DNA of 64,000 bases from JAWKIJ01 sp041394325. GTDB taxonomy: Bacteria; Actinomycetota; Acidimicrobiia; Acidimicrobiales; Microtrichaceae. The notes beneath the pieces were generated by a model. It searched no databases and had not been told where the DNA came from. It saw only the letters and a program-made list of their open reading frames with translations. Where the stretch lies: positions 2,604,001-2,668,000 of the forward strand of contig JAWKIJ010000001.1 of NCBI GenBank assembly GCA_041394325.1, given 5' to 3'. Position 1 is the stretch's first letter. Every line of letters begins with the position of its first letter. Of the stretch, positions 54,850-64,000 are shown piece by piece. Position numbers and translations under genes: made by a program.

Positions 54850-56127
54850 TTACCCAGCGACGCCGGATCGTTCGAGAACGACCGCGTCGAGCACGGCGTC
54901 GGCGACCTCGTCCTTGCCCGTGAGGCCGACCGCTACCGGCGGGTGGGTGGCGCTCCAGATCGTGACGGCGTTCGTGTCGTGCTCGAACCCGACCGACGGT
55001 GCAGCGACGTCGTTGGCGACGATGAGGTCGGCGCGTTTGGCGACGAGCTTCGCCTGGGCGTTGGCCGCGAGGTCGAACGTCTCGGCGGCGAAGCCGACGA
55101 GCGTCTGGTCGGCGCGCTTTGCGTGGCCGAGCTCGGCCAGGATGTCGACGGTGGGGACCAACTCGATCCGCGGAACCCCGTCGGCCTTCTTCAACTTGTG
55201 ATCGGCGACGGTGGCCGGCGTGAAGTCGGCGACGGCCGCCACCATGACGACGACGTCGGCGTCAGGCGCGAGCCGCGCCACCACGTCGTGAAGTTCGGCC
55301 GCTGTGCCGACCGCATGCCGTTCGATCCCGTCGGGGACCGTCCTGTCCGTCGTCGTGACGAGGGTTACCCTCGCTCCACGGCGCAGCGCGGCCTCCGCGA
55401 CGGCGTGGCCCTGACGCCCCGAACTGCGGTTGCCGATGAATCGGACGGGATCGATCGGTTCGCGGGTTCCGCCGGCGGTCACGAGCACGTGCAGGCCGAG
55501 GAGATCCCCGGCGCCGGACCCGGTGTCCACCACGGGTCGCGACACGAGCACACCGCGCACCGCGGTGACGATCGTCTCGGGTGCCGCGAGGCGCCCCGCA
55601 CCGACGTCTCCGCCGGCGAGCCTGCCGCTCTCCGGGTCGACCACCACCACCCCACGGGCACGGAGCGTCGCGAGGTTGTCCTGCACCGCCGGGTGCTCCC
55701 ACATCTCGGTGTGCATCGCCGGGCAGACCACCACGGGGGCCCGGGTTGCGAGCAGGGTCGCCACGAGGAGGTCGGACGAGTACCCGCTCGCATACGCGCT
55801 GAGGAGCCGGGCGGTCGCGGGAACGACGACGACCGCATCGGCGCCCTGACCGAGTCGCGTATGAGGAATGGGGTCGGCCTCGTCCCAGAGCGACGAGCGC
55901 ACCGGTTCGGAGGAGAGCGCCGACAGAGTCGTCTCGCCCAGGAAGCGCCGCGCCCCGGCGGTCATGATCGGCGACACGAAGGCACCACCGTCCACCAGGC
56001 GGCGCACCACCTCGACGGCCTTGTAGGCGGCGATCCCTCCGGTCACCCCGACGACGATGTGTCGGCCCACGAAGGGCCGACCCGCCACCGGGTACGAGGC
56101 CGGGTCGGCCGTGGGCTGGTCGGTCAC
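54850..56127 (-). CDS. coaBC: Phosphopantothenoylcysteine decarboxylase/synthetase
   Basis: Two CoA-synthesis steps on one chain, 425 residues. CoaC part: IVVGVTGGIAAYKAVEVVRR, the FMN site and CPAMHTEMWEHPAVQDNLAT (the usual PAMN box is PAMH, as in many actinobacteria). CoaB part from about residue 214: VTAGGTREPIDPVRFIGNRS, VMVAAVADFTP and the KLKK lysines. GTG 56127, 62 bp after rpoZ; a GC-rich dyad (GGCCGGC/GCCGGCC) lies just before the start and may hinder or tune initiation. Confidence 0.96.
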   Translation of the reverse strand: MTDQPTADPASYPVAGRPFVGRHIVVGVTGGIAAYKAVEVVRRLVDGGAFVSPIMTAGARRFLGETTLSALSSEPVRSSLWDEADPIPHTRLGQGADAVVVVPATARLLSAYASGYSSDLLVATLLATRAPVVVCPAMHTEMWEHPAVQDNLATLRARGVVVVDPESGRLAGGDVGAGRLAAPETIVTAVRGVLVSRPVVDTGSGAGDLLGLHVLVTAGGTREPIDPVRFIGNRSSGRQGHAVAEAALRRGARVTLVTTTDRTVPDGIERHAVGTAAELHDVVARLAPDADVVVMVAAVADFTPATVADHKLKKADGVPRIELVPTVDILAELGHAKRADQTLVGFAAETFDLAANAQAKLVAKRADLIVANDVAAPSVGFEHDTNAVTIWSATHPPVAVGLTGKDEVADAVLDAVVLERSGVAG

Positions 56128-56188
56128 GGCCGGCTGCCGGCCCTCGGAGGAGGCCCGTGCTCAAAGGACGATCCCGTCGGTCGGGGGC

Positions 56189-56536
56189 CTAGGCGCCCTC
56201 GGGGGTGTCGATCATCCCCGCGGCCTCGGCATCGGCCATCGCCGCCGCCTCGGCGGCGGCCTCCTCCTCGGCACGCTGAGCCGCGAGCTCGGACGCCTTC
56301 ACGCCCACGATCGCACCCGCGGCGATCTCCTGGAACGCGATGGAGAGGTACTTGGAGGCATTCGTCGCGACCTGCGGCGGCACGTGCTGGCCGGCGATCT
56401 CGCCGAGATGGCCGTAGTAGCTGTTGATCTCCCGGGCACGACGTGACGCCAACGACACCAACGAGAACTTGGATCCTGCGGCGTCGAGCAGCCTCTCGAC
56501 CTGGGGATCCATCATGGTGTCGAAATCGTCGCGCAT
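56189..56536 (-). CDS. rpoZ: RNA polymerase omega subunit
   Basis: 115 residues. Conserved helix SKFSLVSLASRRAREINSYY and PNASKYLSIAFQEIAAGAI-type region (ATNASKYLSIAFQEIAAG), then an alanine/glutamate-rich tail. Omega assists core polymerase assembly. ATG 56536 has GGAGG 6 nt upstream. The 85-bp gap after gmk has the hairpin CGCCCC/GGGGCG (56590-56605). Confidence 0.93.
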   Translation of the reverse strand: MRDDFDTMMDPQVERLLDAAGSKFSLVSLASRRAREINSYYGHLGEIAGQHVPPQVATNASKYLSIAFQEIAAGAIVGVKASELAAQRAEEEAAAEAAAMADAEAAGMIDTPEGA

Positions 56537-56624
56537 CACGCCTCCGGCAGGGGGTTCTCAGGGTGCGCCCGCGAGGAGGCGACGGCCCACGCCCCGGACG
56601 GGGCGCGGTCAGTGTAGTCCTGGC

Positions 56625-57173
56625 TCACCGCCGGACCGTGTTCGCGCGATGCCGGACGACCAGCGCCTCGAGAGCGTCGACGGTGTCCTCGACCCGGTGG
56701 TTGACCACGTGATGTGCCCCCAGGCGCTCGGCCAGGCGCTGCTCCTCGTCGGCCTTCGCGACCCGCTGCTCGATGCGCTCGGGGGGATCGCCCCTGCCCT
56801 GCAACCGTGCTCGCTGGTGCTCCCGTGACGGAGCGTCCAGGTAGACCAGCAGCACGTCGGGATCGTGTTCGCGGATCCGGGCGGCTCCGACGACGTCGAT
56901 TTCGAACAGGACGTCGTGACCCTCGGGTGGTGCCGGCACGGGGCTGCCCTGGCGGTAGTCGAGGAAGTCGACCCACTCGAGGAAGCCACCCGCGTCGACA
57001 TGGGCCTGAAAGGCCTCGGGGGTGGCGAACACGTACGCGTCCTCGGCCTCACCGGGCCGTCGCGGTCGAGTCGTCCAGGAGCGATTGACCCACAACCGCG
57101 GGTTGCGGCGACGCCATGCCTCCACGACCGTGCCCTTGCCCACTCCACCCGGCCCCGACACGACGATGTTCAT
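56625..57173 (-). CDS. gmk: Guanylate kinase
   Basis: Phosphorylates GMP to GDP. 182 residues. P-loop VVSGPGGVGKGTVVEAW (about residues 4-20), GMP-binding segment NRSWTTRPRRPGEAED and FLEWVDFLDYRQGSPV, lid DPPERIEQRVAKADEE. The second loop position reads GGVGKGT instead of GPSGVGKGT but keeps Lys and Thr. ATG overlaps the mIHF-like stop by ATGA. Confidence 0.95.
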   Translation of the reverse strand: MNIVVSGPGGVGKGTVVEAWRRRNPRLWVNRSWTTRPRRPGEAEDAYVFATPEAFQAHVDAGGFLEWVDFLDYRQGSPVPAPPEGHDVLFEIDVVGAARIREHDPDVLLVYLDAPSREHQRARLQGRGDPPERIEQRVAKADEEQRLAERLGAHHVVNHRVEDTVDALEALVVRHRANTVRR

Positions 57174-57535
57174 GAGGGCCCTCCGGTTCCGGAGCGCGGA
57201 TCGAGCCGCTCCCAGTGTGATGGTCCGAGTTGGCCCAGGGCCACCGTCGCGACGAGGTCGGCCGCCTCGAAGCGCCGTCTGGTCGCGACCTTGCCCCCGG
57301 ACTCGGGAACCGCCTCGAGCAGCCGCAATGCGGTCATCGTCGCGACCGCCGGATCGGAGAGCCGCTCCCGCACTCGCTCGGCCAACTCCGCGACGGTGCA
57401 GTGACGGGCGAGTTCGAGCAGTTCGCCTCGCGAGGCGCGGGTGTTCTCGGCCCAGGCGACGGCGTTGCGCAGCTCGGCCGGAACCACACCGCCCGATGCC
57501 CGGCCGGTTGATGGAGCCCGGCGTCGGTCCGCCAC
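57170..57535 (-). CDS. mihF: mIHF-like actinobacterial nucleoid protein
   Basis: 121 residues. In actinobacteria the gene just before gmk encodes mIHF, a helix-two-turn-helix DNA-bending protein. Here the pattern is kept but divergent: ELRNAVAWAENTRASRGELL, then TMTALRLLEAVPESGGKVAT matching the mIHF DNA-binding region (SALLEALPKVGKVKA), then RRRFEAADL and a C-terminal segment. Position (5 bp after pyrF, ATGA overlap with gmk) supports the call as much as sequence. Confidence 0.65.
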   Translation of the reverse strand: MADRRRAPSTGRASGGVVPAELRNAVAWAENTRASRGELLELARHCTVAELAERVRERLSDPAVATMTALRLLEAVPESGGKVATRRRFEAADLVATVALGQLGPSHWERLDPRSGTGGPS

Positions 57536-57540
57536 TCGGC

Positions 57541-58268
57541 TCAACCGGCGACCGCCGACGCGATCTCCGCGGCGGCGGCGACGGGGTCCGCGGCTTCGGT
57601 GACCGCCCGGCCGACCACCAGAAGGTCCGCACCGTTTGCGACGGCCTCCTGGGGCGTGGCGGCACGCGCCTGGTCGTGTAGCGGTGAACCGGCAGGGCGA
57701 ATCCCGGGCACCACACGGCGGAGCCGGGTGCGAGCTCGCGGGCCGTCTGGAGGTCACCCGTCGCGAGGATCAGACCTCCGCAACCGCCCTCCAACGCCAC
57801 GCGGACGCGATTGGGCACGATGTGGGGCGGTGCGGTGTCGTCACTGGTGAGCACCGTCACCGCCAGGGACACGGGAACCGCGAGCCCGGCCCGCTCGGCG
57901 CCCTGGTACAGGCCCTCCACCCCGGCCTTCAACATGTCGACACCGCCGGTGGCGTGCAACGTCAGGTACTCGACGCCCAACGCTCCCAACACCCGGGTCG
58001 CTCGATGGACCGTCGTGGGGATGTCGAACAGCTTGAGGTCGAGGAACACCTGATAGCCGAGGTCGCGGAGGTCGGCGATCACGTCGGGGCCGGCGGCGCT
58101 GAAGAGTTCGAGGCCCACCTTGGCGACGCCGAACCACGGTCGCATCCGGGCGGCCAGGCGGTGCGCCTCGACCAGGTCGTCCGTGTCCAGGACCAGCGCG
58201 AGCCGTCGCCGGACCGCGTCGGGGACCTCGTACGAGTCGGACGGGCGCGTCGCGGTGTCATCGCTCAT
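57541..58268 (-). CDS. pyrF: Orotidine 5'-phosphate decarboxylase (one frameshift)
   Basis: Last step of UMP synthesis. About 242 residues. ALVLDTDDLVEAHRLAAR, VGLELFSAAGPDVIADL and the catalytic DLKLFDIPTTV (Asp-Lys-Asp tetrad); phosphate loop VVPGIRPAGSP. The frame changes near 57712, just before VVPGIR; the second frame runs GADLLVVGRAVTEAADP to the TGA at 57541. ATG 58268 overlaps pyrD by 11 bp. Confidence 0.93.
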
Positions 58269-59181
58269 GTGCGGCTCCAGTGATAGATCGGACGGCGCCG
58301 ACGCGGTGCGTGCGGCACCAGTCGGCGAGCTCTTCGGTGATGCGATCGGCGGCACGGGGGTCGGCGAAATGGGCGGTCCCTACCTGCACCGCAGTTGCCC
58401 CGGCCATCATCAACTCGACGGCGTCGACGCCCGAGGAGATCCCGCCGACACCGACGATGGGGAGATCGGGGTGAGCCGCAGCACAGTCGTACACGGCCCG
58501 CACGGCCACGGGATGCATGGCCCGTCCCGACACGCCCCCGCCGCCCGCGCCCAGCGCCGGACGGCGCGTCTCGACGTCGATGACCATACCGAGCAGCGTA
58601 TTGGTCAAGGTCACCGCCTCGGCACCTGCGCCACGACAGGCACCCGCGACCTCGACGAGGCGGTCGGTGTTGGGGCTCAGCTTCGCCCACCGCGGCCGAC
58701 CGGCAACCGTGCACGCGCCGAGCACCTCCGCGGATGCAGCGGGGTCGTGGGCGAAGAGGTGCCGACCACCATCGAGGTTGGGACAACTCAGGTTGACCTC
58801 CACGGCTATCACCTCCCTCGGGGCATCGGCCAGCATCTCCGCGGCCTCGCCGTATTCCTCGACGGTCCGACCCCAGATCGACACGACGACCCGGTGCACC
58901 CCCAGAGCGCGCAGGTCGGGAAGGTCCTCCTGCAGCCAGTGCCGTACACCGGGACCCTGGAGGCCGACGCTGTTGATCATGCCCGCCGGGGTGGGATGGA
59001 CCCGAGGTGCGGGGTTGCCCGGCCACGCCGTGGCGGCGAGCGACTTCACGACGAACGCGCCGAGTCGCGACAGGTCCATCGTCGAGGCGAGCTCCGTCGC
59101 GTGGCCGACCGTGCCGGACGCGACCATCACCGGCGTCGGAAGCCCGATCGAACCGACCTCGACCCCGAGGTCGGTCTGCAC
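58258..59181 (-). CDS. pyrD: Dihydroorotate dehydrogenase, type 1
   Basis: Oxidises dihydroorotate. 307 residues from GTG 59181. FMN site MVASGTVGHATELAS, substrate loop GMINSVGLQGPGVRHWL, catalytic cysteine NLSCPNLDGG (class 1 has Cys, class 2 Ser) and VGVGGISSGVDAVELM. Class 1B enzymes need an electron-transfer subunit PyrK, which is not in the window. GTG 59181 has GGAGGG 10 nt upstream and begins the homology; GTG 59235, overlapping carB by GTGA, would add 18 residues. Confidence 0.92.
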   Translation of the reverse strand: MQTDLGVEVGSIGLPTPVMVASGTVGHATELASTMDLSRLGAFVVKSLAATAWPGNPAPRVHPTPAGMINSVGLQGPGVRHWLQEDLPDLRALGVHRVVVSIWGRTVEEYGEAAEMLADAPREVIAVEVNLSCPNLDGGRHLFAHDPAASAEVLGACTVAGRPRWAKLSPNTDRLVEVAGACRGAGAEAVTLTNTLLGMVIDVETRRPALGAGGGGVSGRAMHPVAVRAVYDCAAAHPDLPIVGVGGISSGVDAVELMMAGATAVQVGTAHFADPRAADRITEELADWCRTHRVGAVRSITGAAHER

Positions 59182-59231
59182 CTCACCGCAACCCTCCACC
59201 TGAGGATGACGGCTGAGCAGACGCGGACGGA

Positions 59232-62200
59232 TCACCGCTGTCCGGCCCCCGACGCGCGAACCCCGCGGTGGTATTCCTGGAGACTCCGGACCTGCGGCTC
59301 GTGTGTCGCGGTGTCCGCGATGCCGTTGGCCGCGGCGAGCGCCGCGGCGGCGGTCGTGAGCAGCGGGACCCTCACCCGGGCCGCGGTGGAGCGGATGTAG
59401 GCGCCGTCCGCGCGGGGGCCACGACCGCGCGGCGAGTTGACCACCAGCTGCACCTCACCCGATTCGAGGAGCTCGACCGCGTCACGCCGGGGACCAGAGC
59501 CGTAGGACGCCCCCTCACCGGAGTCCGGGCTCGGGACATCGGAGGTGCTGAGCTTGCGGAGCACCTCGCGGACCGGGAGACCGGCGGCGACCAGCGCGTC
59601 GGCGGTCCCCTCGGTGGCCACCAGGTCGAATCCCAGATCGACGAACCGTTCCGCCGCGAGTAGGCCGACGCGCTTGTCGCGGTCGGCCAGGGAGAGAAAC
59701 ACCGTACCTTTCGTGGGCCTGTGGTCACCGGCTGCAAGTTGTGACTTCGCGAAGGCGAGACCGAATGTGAGGTCGATGCCCATCACCTCTCCGGTCGAGC
59801 GCATCTCGGGCCCCAGCACCGCGTCCGCATCGGGGAAGCGGTTGAACGGCAGCACGGCCTCCTTCACCGACACGTGGTCCCCCTGCACCGGGTCGGGGAG
59901 GAGGCCCTCGGCCCGCAGTTGGGCGAGCGTCGCCCCGCACATCACCCGGGGACGCGACCTTCACCAACGGGACGCCGGTGGCCTTCGCGACGAATGGCAC
60001 CGTGCGCGACGCACGTGGATTGGCCTCGATCACGAACACGTGGGCGTGATCGGGTTCACCCGGCGCGTGCTGCACCGCGAACTGCACGTTGAGGAGCCCC
60101 ACGACTCCGAGCTCGTCAGCGAGGCGGCGGACCGCGTCCTCGATCACCGCGATCGTGTCGGCGTCGAGGGTGACCGGTGGGAGGACGCACGCCGAGTCGC
60201 CCGAATGGACACCGGCTTCCTCGACATGCTCCATCACTCCGCCGATCAGCACCTCGCCGGTGGTGTCGCGGACCGCGTCGACGTCGACCTCGGTGGCGTC
60301 CTCCAGGAAGCGGTCCACCAGTACGGGCCGCTCCGCGGACAGTCCACCTTCGCGACCGAGCCCCGAAAGCCCAGAGAGGGTCGCCATGGCATCGACGAGG
60401 CCCTCGTCGTCGTAGACGATCTCCATCGCACGACCACCCAGGACGTAGGAGGGTCGGACGAGCGCGGGATAGCCGATGCGCCCGATGATCTCGCGCGCAC
60501 CGTCCAGGTCGGTGGCCGTTCCTCCGGCGGGCTGGGCGATGCCCAGCCTCGAGCAGAGCGCGTTCCAGCGGTCGCGGTCCTCCGCGAGGTCGATAGACGC
60601 CGGGCTCGTACCCACGACGAGTTCGGCAGGAAGCCGACCTGCGAGCTTCAGCGGCGTCTGGCCGCCGAGGCCGACTATCACCCCGGCCACCTCGCCGACG
60701 GCCTGCTCCGCCTCGATCACCGACATCACGTCCTCGAAGGTGAGGGGTTCGAAGTAGAGGCGGTCGGCGGTGTCGTAGTCGGTGGAGACGGTCTCGGGAT
60801 TGCAGTTGACCATCACCGTCTCGAAGCCGGCATCACGGAGGGCGAAGCTGGCGTGCACGCATCCGTAGTCGAACTCGATCCCCTGACCGATCCGGTTGGG
60901 CCCCGATCCGAGAATTAGCACCTTCGGTCGGGTGGACGGCCGAACCTCGGACTCGTCCTCCCACGTCGAGTAGTAGTAGGGCGTCTCGGCCGCGAACTCG
61001 GCCGCGCACGTGTCGACGGTCTTGTAGGTCGGCAGGACGCCCAGTTCGAGCCGGCGCGCCCGGACGTCCTCCTCGGAGAGGTCCCACAGGTACGCGAGCT
61101 GGGCATCGCCGAATCCGAGCCGCTTCGCCCGGCGCCAGCCCCCGACGTCGAGCCCTCCCATGCCGACCGCGGCCAGATGACGACGCTCCTCGGTGACGAG
61201 CAGCATCTGGTCGAGGAACCACGGATCGATTCGGCAGACCTCGTGGACGTCCTCGATCGAGTGGCCTCGACGCAGTGCCGCCTCGACTGCGAAGATCCGG
61301 TCGGGAGTCGGCCTGCCGGTCAAGGCCAGGAGTTCGTCGTCGCCGAGTTCGTCGAAGGCAGCCTCGGCGGCGTCGCCGTTGAGACCGTCACGACCTTGTT
61401 CGAGGAGCGCAACGCCTTCTGGAGCGACTCGCAGAAGGTGCGGCCGATGGCCATTGCCTCACCCACGGACTGCATCTGGGTTCCGAGCACACCCGACGTT
61501 CCGGGGAACTTCTCGAACGCCCAGCGCGGCACCTTGGTGACGACGTAGTCGATGGCCGGCTCGAAGCAGGCCGGAGTCTCACGAGTGATGTCGTTGGTGA
61601 TCTCGTCGAGCGTGTAGCCGACCGCCAACCTCGCCGCGATCTTGGCGATGGGAAAGCCGGTCGCCTTGGAGGCCAGTGCGGACGAACGCGACACCCTCGG
61701 GTTCATCTCGATGACGACCATGTCGCCGTTGGCGGGGTCGATCGCGAACTGCACGTTGCTCCCGCCGGTCTCGACCCCGACCCGCCGGATGCACGCGAAC
61801 GCCGCGTCGCGCATCGCCTGGTACTCGACGTCGGTCAGGGTCTGTGCGGGCGCGACCGTGATGGAGTCGCCGGTGTGCACTCCCATGGGGTCGACGTTCT
61901 CGATGGAGCAGACGATCACGCAGTTGTCGATCCGGTCGCGCATCACCTCCAACTCGAACTCCTTCCATCCCGCGATGGAGCGTTCGATAAGGATCTCGCC
62001 GATGGGGCTCGCGTCGATCCCGGCGCCGGCGATCGCCTCGAACTCCTGGGGTGTCGACGCGATGCCCGTCCCCTTTCCCCCCAGGATGTACGCCGGGCGC
62101 ACCACGACGGGAAGCCCGATCCGCTCGACGACCTCGCGGGCCTGCGCCATGGAGTGTGCCGTGTCCGAAGGCGGGACCGAGAGCCCGATACCGACCATCG

Positions 62201-62612
62201 CCTCCTTGAAGCGCTCACGGTTCTCCGCCGTCTCGATCGCCAGCGCGTTCGCACCGATCATCTCCGGCGTTCCGGGAACTCCGATCACGCCGCGGCGATG
62301 GAGCTCCATCGCCAGGTTGAGGGCGGTCTGGCCACCCAACGTGGGCAGCACGGCATCGGGCCGCTCACGTTCGATGATCCGGATCAACACGTCGGCGTCG
62401 AGCGGCTCGATGTAGGTGGCGTCCGCGAAGTCGGGATCGGTCATGATCGTCGCGGGATTCGAGTTCGCCAGAACGACCCGGTAGCCCTCCTCCCGCAGCA
62501 CGCGACAGGCCTGGGTTCCGGAGTAGTCGAACTCACAGGCCTGACCGATGACGATGGGGCCCGAGCCGATGATCAGGATCGTGGAGAGGTCGTCACGACG
62601 AGGCATCGACAC
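59232..62612 (-). CDS. carB: Carbamoyl phosphate synthase large subunit (two frameshifts)
   Basis: Makes carbamoyl phosphate for pyrimidines and arginine. About 1125 residues with two ATP-grasp halves. First half: ILIIGSGPIVIGQACEFDYS, LPTLGGQTALNLAMEL, EMNPRVSRSSALASKATG. Second half: VLILGSGPNRIGQGIEFDYG and VIEANPRASRTVPFVAKATG. The C-terminal allosteric domain is GTVFLSLADRDKRVG onward. Frame changes fall near 61380 (resuming SLNGDAAEAAFDELGDDELL) and near 59950 (before CGATLAQLRAEGLLP). Both segments are fully conserved, so errors are likely. Start GTG 62612 (or ATG 62606) lies inside the desaturase 3' end. Confidence 0.95.
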
Positions 62613-63720
62613 TCCCCGTCACGTCGTCGGGACCGGCCCCGTCCGCGTACGGCGCCACGCCCGCCCGGGCGCCGGTCGATTCGCCGTCTTCGAGGTCGTC
62701 CGCTCCCGGGCCGGAACCGGCGGGATACCTCGTCCGCCGACCCAACTGCCGGGCGGCGGCGAGCGCTGCATCGGCCCGCAACGAGAACTCCACGCGGACG
62801 TCGTCGACGTCGTCTCGCCCCGTTGCGGCGGCGACCTTGGTGGTCGCCTTGTCCCAGTGGAACTGGAACATCCCGATGTCGTAGGCACCCTCGTCGAGTC
62901 GAGCCGTGCGCGTGAGAGCCGGATAGTGCGGTTTGAGGTCCCGCACGATCCGCAGCATCGCCAGCACTCTCAGGATCGCGAATGTCGCATCGAACTCGAA
63001 CCACCGGAGGCCCTGGCGTGCCGCGGTGGGCATGTGATGGTGGTTGTTGTGCCACCCCTCGCCCATGGTGAGGAACGCGACCAGCGCGTTGTTGCGGCTG
63101 GAGTCGGGGGTGGCGAAGCGGCGCGTGCCCCACAGATGCGCCATCGAGTTGACGAGGAAGGTGCAGTGCCACAACACGACGGTGGAGGCGAAGAAGCCGA
63201 CCACGAGGCCGGGAAGGCCACCCCACCACAGACATCCCAGGGCGAGCGCGATCGGCGGGAGGTGGTGGAACCGGTCCAGGAAGCGCAACTCGGGATACTT
63301 CGCGAAGTCCGCGATCGCATGGGTCGGGGTGGGATCGTGCTCGGGGGTGATGATCCAACCGATGTGACTGAACAGCACTCCCTTGATGGGGCTGTGGGCG
63401 TCGCTGACCGTGTCGGTGAAGCGGTGGTGAAGCCGGTGATGGCCCGACCACCAGAGCACTCCCTTCTGCAACGAGGAGATCGCACCGACCGCCAGCACCA
63501 ACTGGAACCAGCGTGAGGTCTTGAAGGCCCGGTGCGCGAAATAGCGGTGGTAGCCGGCGGTGATGAAGAAGACCCGGGTCCAGTAGGTCACCGCGAAGAT
63601 CAGGATCGACTGCGCGGTGATGCCGGTGAAGATCGCCAACAGCGGCACGAGGTGGATCAGCAGGAACGGGGCCGACGCGATCGGGTCGAGGCGTTCGCCG
63701 GGGAGTCTGTTGGGATGCAT
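62593..63720 (-). CDS. Acyl-CoA delta-9 fatty acid desaturase
   Basis: Membrane di-iron enzyme introducing a cis double bond in acyl-CoA or acyl-lipid. 375 residues. Three histidine boxes: HRYFAHR (58-64), HHRLHHR (94-100) and HNNHHH (about 225-230), with four membrane segments in two pairs. The C-terminal 90 residues are hydrophilic. ATG overlaps the carA stop as TGATG, and its 3' end overlaps carB by 20 bp, so it is embedded in the car operon and must be co-translated with it. An odd position for a lipid gene; no ferredoxin gene is next to it. Confidence 0.95.
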   Translation of the reverse strand: MHPNRLPGERLDPIASAPFLLIHLVPLLAIFTGITAQSILIFAVTYWTRVFFITAGYHRYFAHRAFKTSRWFQLVLAVGAISSLQKGVLWWSGHHRLHHRFTDTVSDAHSPIKGVLFSHIGWIITPEHDPTPTHAIADFAKYPELRFLDRFHHLPPIALALGCLWWGGLPGLVVGFFASTVVLWHCTFLVNSMAHLWGTRRFATPDSSRNNALVAFLTMGEGWHNNHHHMPTAARQGLRWFEFDATFAILRVLAMLRIVRDLKPHYPALTRTARLDEGAYDIGMFQFHWDKATTKVAAATGRDDVDDVRVEFSLRADAALAAARQLGRRTRYPAGSGPGADDLEDGESTGARAGVAPYADGAGPDDVTGSVDASS

Positions 63721-64000
63721 CAACGCACCACCGGGCCCTGGTGTGCGTCCATCAGGTCTGCGAACCTCTCGAACAGGTACCGGGAGTCGTGTGGTCCGGG
63801 CCCGGCCTCGGGGTGGTACTGGATGCCGAACGCCGGCACGGCGGTGGACCGGAACCCTGCGAGGGTCCCGTCGTTCAGGTTCACGTGGGTCACCTCCACG
63901 TCCGGCACCCCTTCGAGGTCGACGCAGTAGTTGTGGTTCTGGCTCGTGATCTCGACCCGGCCGGTGGCGAGCTCGCGGATCGGGTGGTTGCCGCCGTGGT
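63720..64000 (-). CDS. carA: Carbamoyl phosphate synthase small subunit, C-terminal part
   Basis: About 93 residues of the class I glutamine amidotransferase domain remain: HHPIRELATG-type segment (NHPIRELATGRVEITSQNHN), then VNLNDGTLAGFRSTAV and FGIQYHPEAGPGPHDSRYLF with the catalytic His-Glu pair in YHPEA. The 5' part lies beyond the right edge. TGATG link to the desaturase. Confidence 0.95.
   Translation of the reverse strand, partial: HGGNHPIRELATGRVEITSQNHNYCVDLEGVPDVEVTHVNLNDGTLAGFRSTAVPAFGIQYHPEAGPGPHDSRYLFERFADLMDAHQGPVVR

Noticed and set aside
1..64000. tRNA or rRNA genes
   Set aside because: I looked for T-loop-like GTTCGA motifs; those seen lie inside protein genes without acceptor-stem pairing. 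None supported.

Overview
The window is chromosomal DNA of a high-G+C actinobacterium. I infer the class Acidimicrobiia or a relative: the gene order is the classic actinobacterial housekeeping order, the codon use is strongly G/C-ending, and there are actinobacterial marks such as a PriA without a Walker A motif and an mIHF-like gene beside gmk. I see no rRNA, tRNA, CRISPR array, insertion sequence, prophage, defence island or large biosynthetic cluster.

Layout, left to right. (1) 1-10.7 kb, minus strand: ftsY, ffh, rpsP, a KH protein, rimM, trmD, rplS, yraN, comM, dprA, a tyrosine recombinase and a WhiG/FliA-type sigma factor cut by the left edge. (2) 10.9-14.5 kb, plus strand: MoxR ATPase, DUF58 protein, VWA membrane protein and a small lipoprotein, set between ftsY and smc. 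(3) 14.5-25.2 kb, minus strand: smc, argC, and the translation block infC-rpmI-rplT-spoU-pheS-pheT; infC seems to start at an AUA codon behind a hairpin-rich leader. (4) 25.4-38.7 kb, the least conserved part: a DUF1844 protein, a P450-TetR operon, a DsbA-like protein, zwf, a secreted beta-helix lipoprotein, a cytochrome b/molybdopterin oxidoreductase fusion, a lipoprotein esterase, a cupredoxin lipoprotein, oligoendopeptidase F, a cold-shock-like protein and hisG. (5) 38.7-50.7 kb: an rRNA methyltransferase, ppdK, the riboflavin genes ribD-ribE-ribBA-ribH, mogA, rsmB, fmt and def, plus two methyltransferases on the plus strand. (6) 50.7-64 kb, minus strand: a MopE-like lipoprotein and the long pyrimidine/nucleotide operon carA - desaturase - carB - pyrD - pyrF - mIHF - gmk - rpoZ - coaBC - metK - priA.

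Two patterns run through the window. First, at least twelve genes have a TANNNT -10 hexamer ending only 6-8 nt before the start codon, the signature of leaderless mRNAs. The divergent pair hisG/spoU even shares two base pairs between its opposed -10 boxes. Second, about a dozen otherwise intact genes, several of them essential (smc, pheT, carB, fmt, pyrF), are broken by single-base frame changes, many at runs of C or G. This looks like consensus error in the assembly, not gene decay. Genes in operons commonly overlap by ATGA, GTGA, TTGA or TGATG.

I found no clearly new biological system. The most unusual items are the bidirectional leaderless promoters, the AUA-started infC with its leader, the fatty-acid desaturase inside the car operon, and the cytochrome b/sulfite-oxidase-like fusion.
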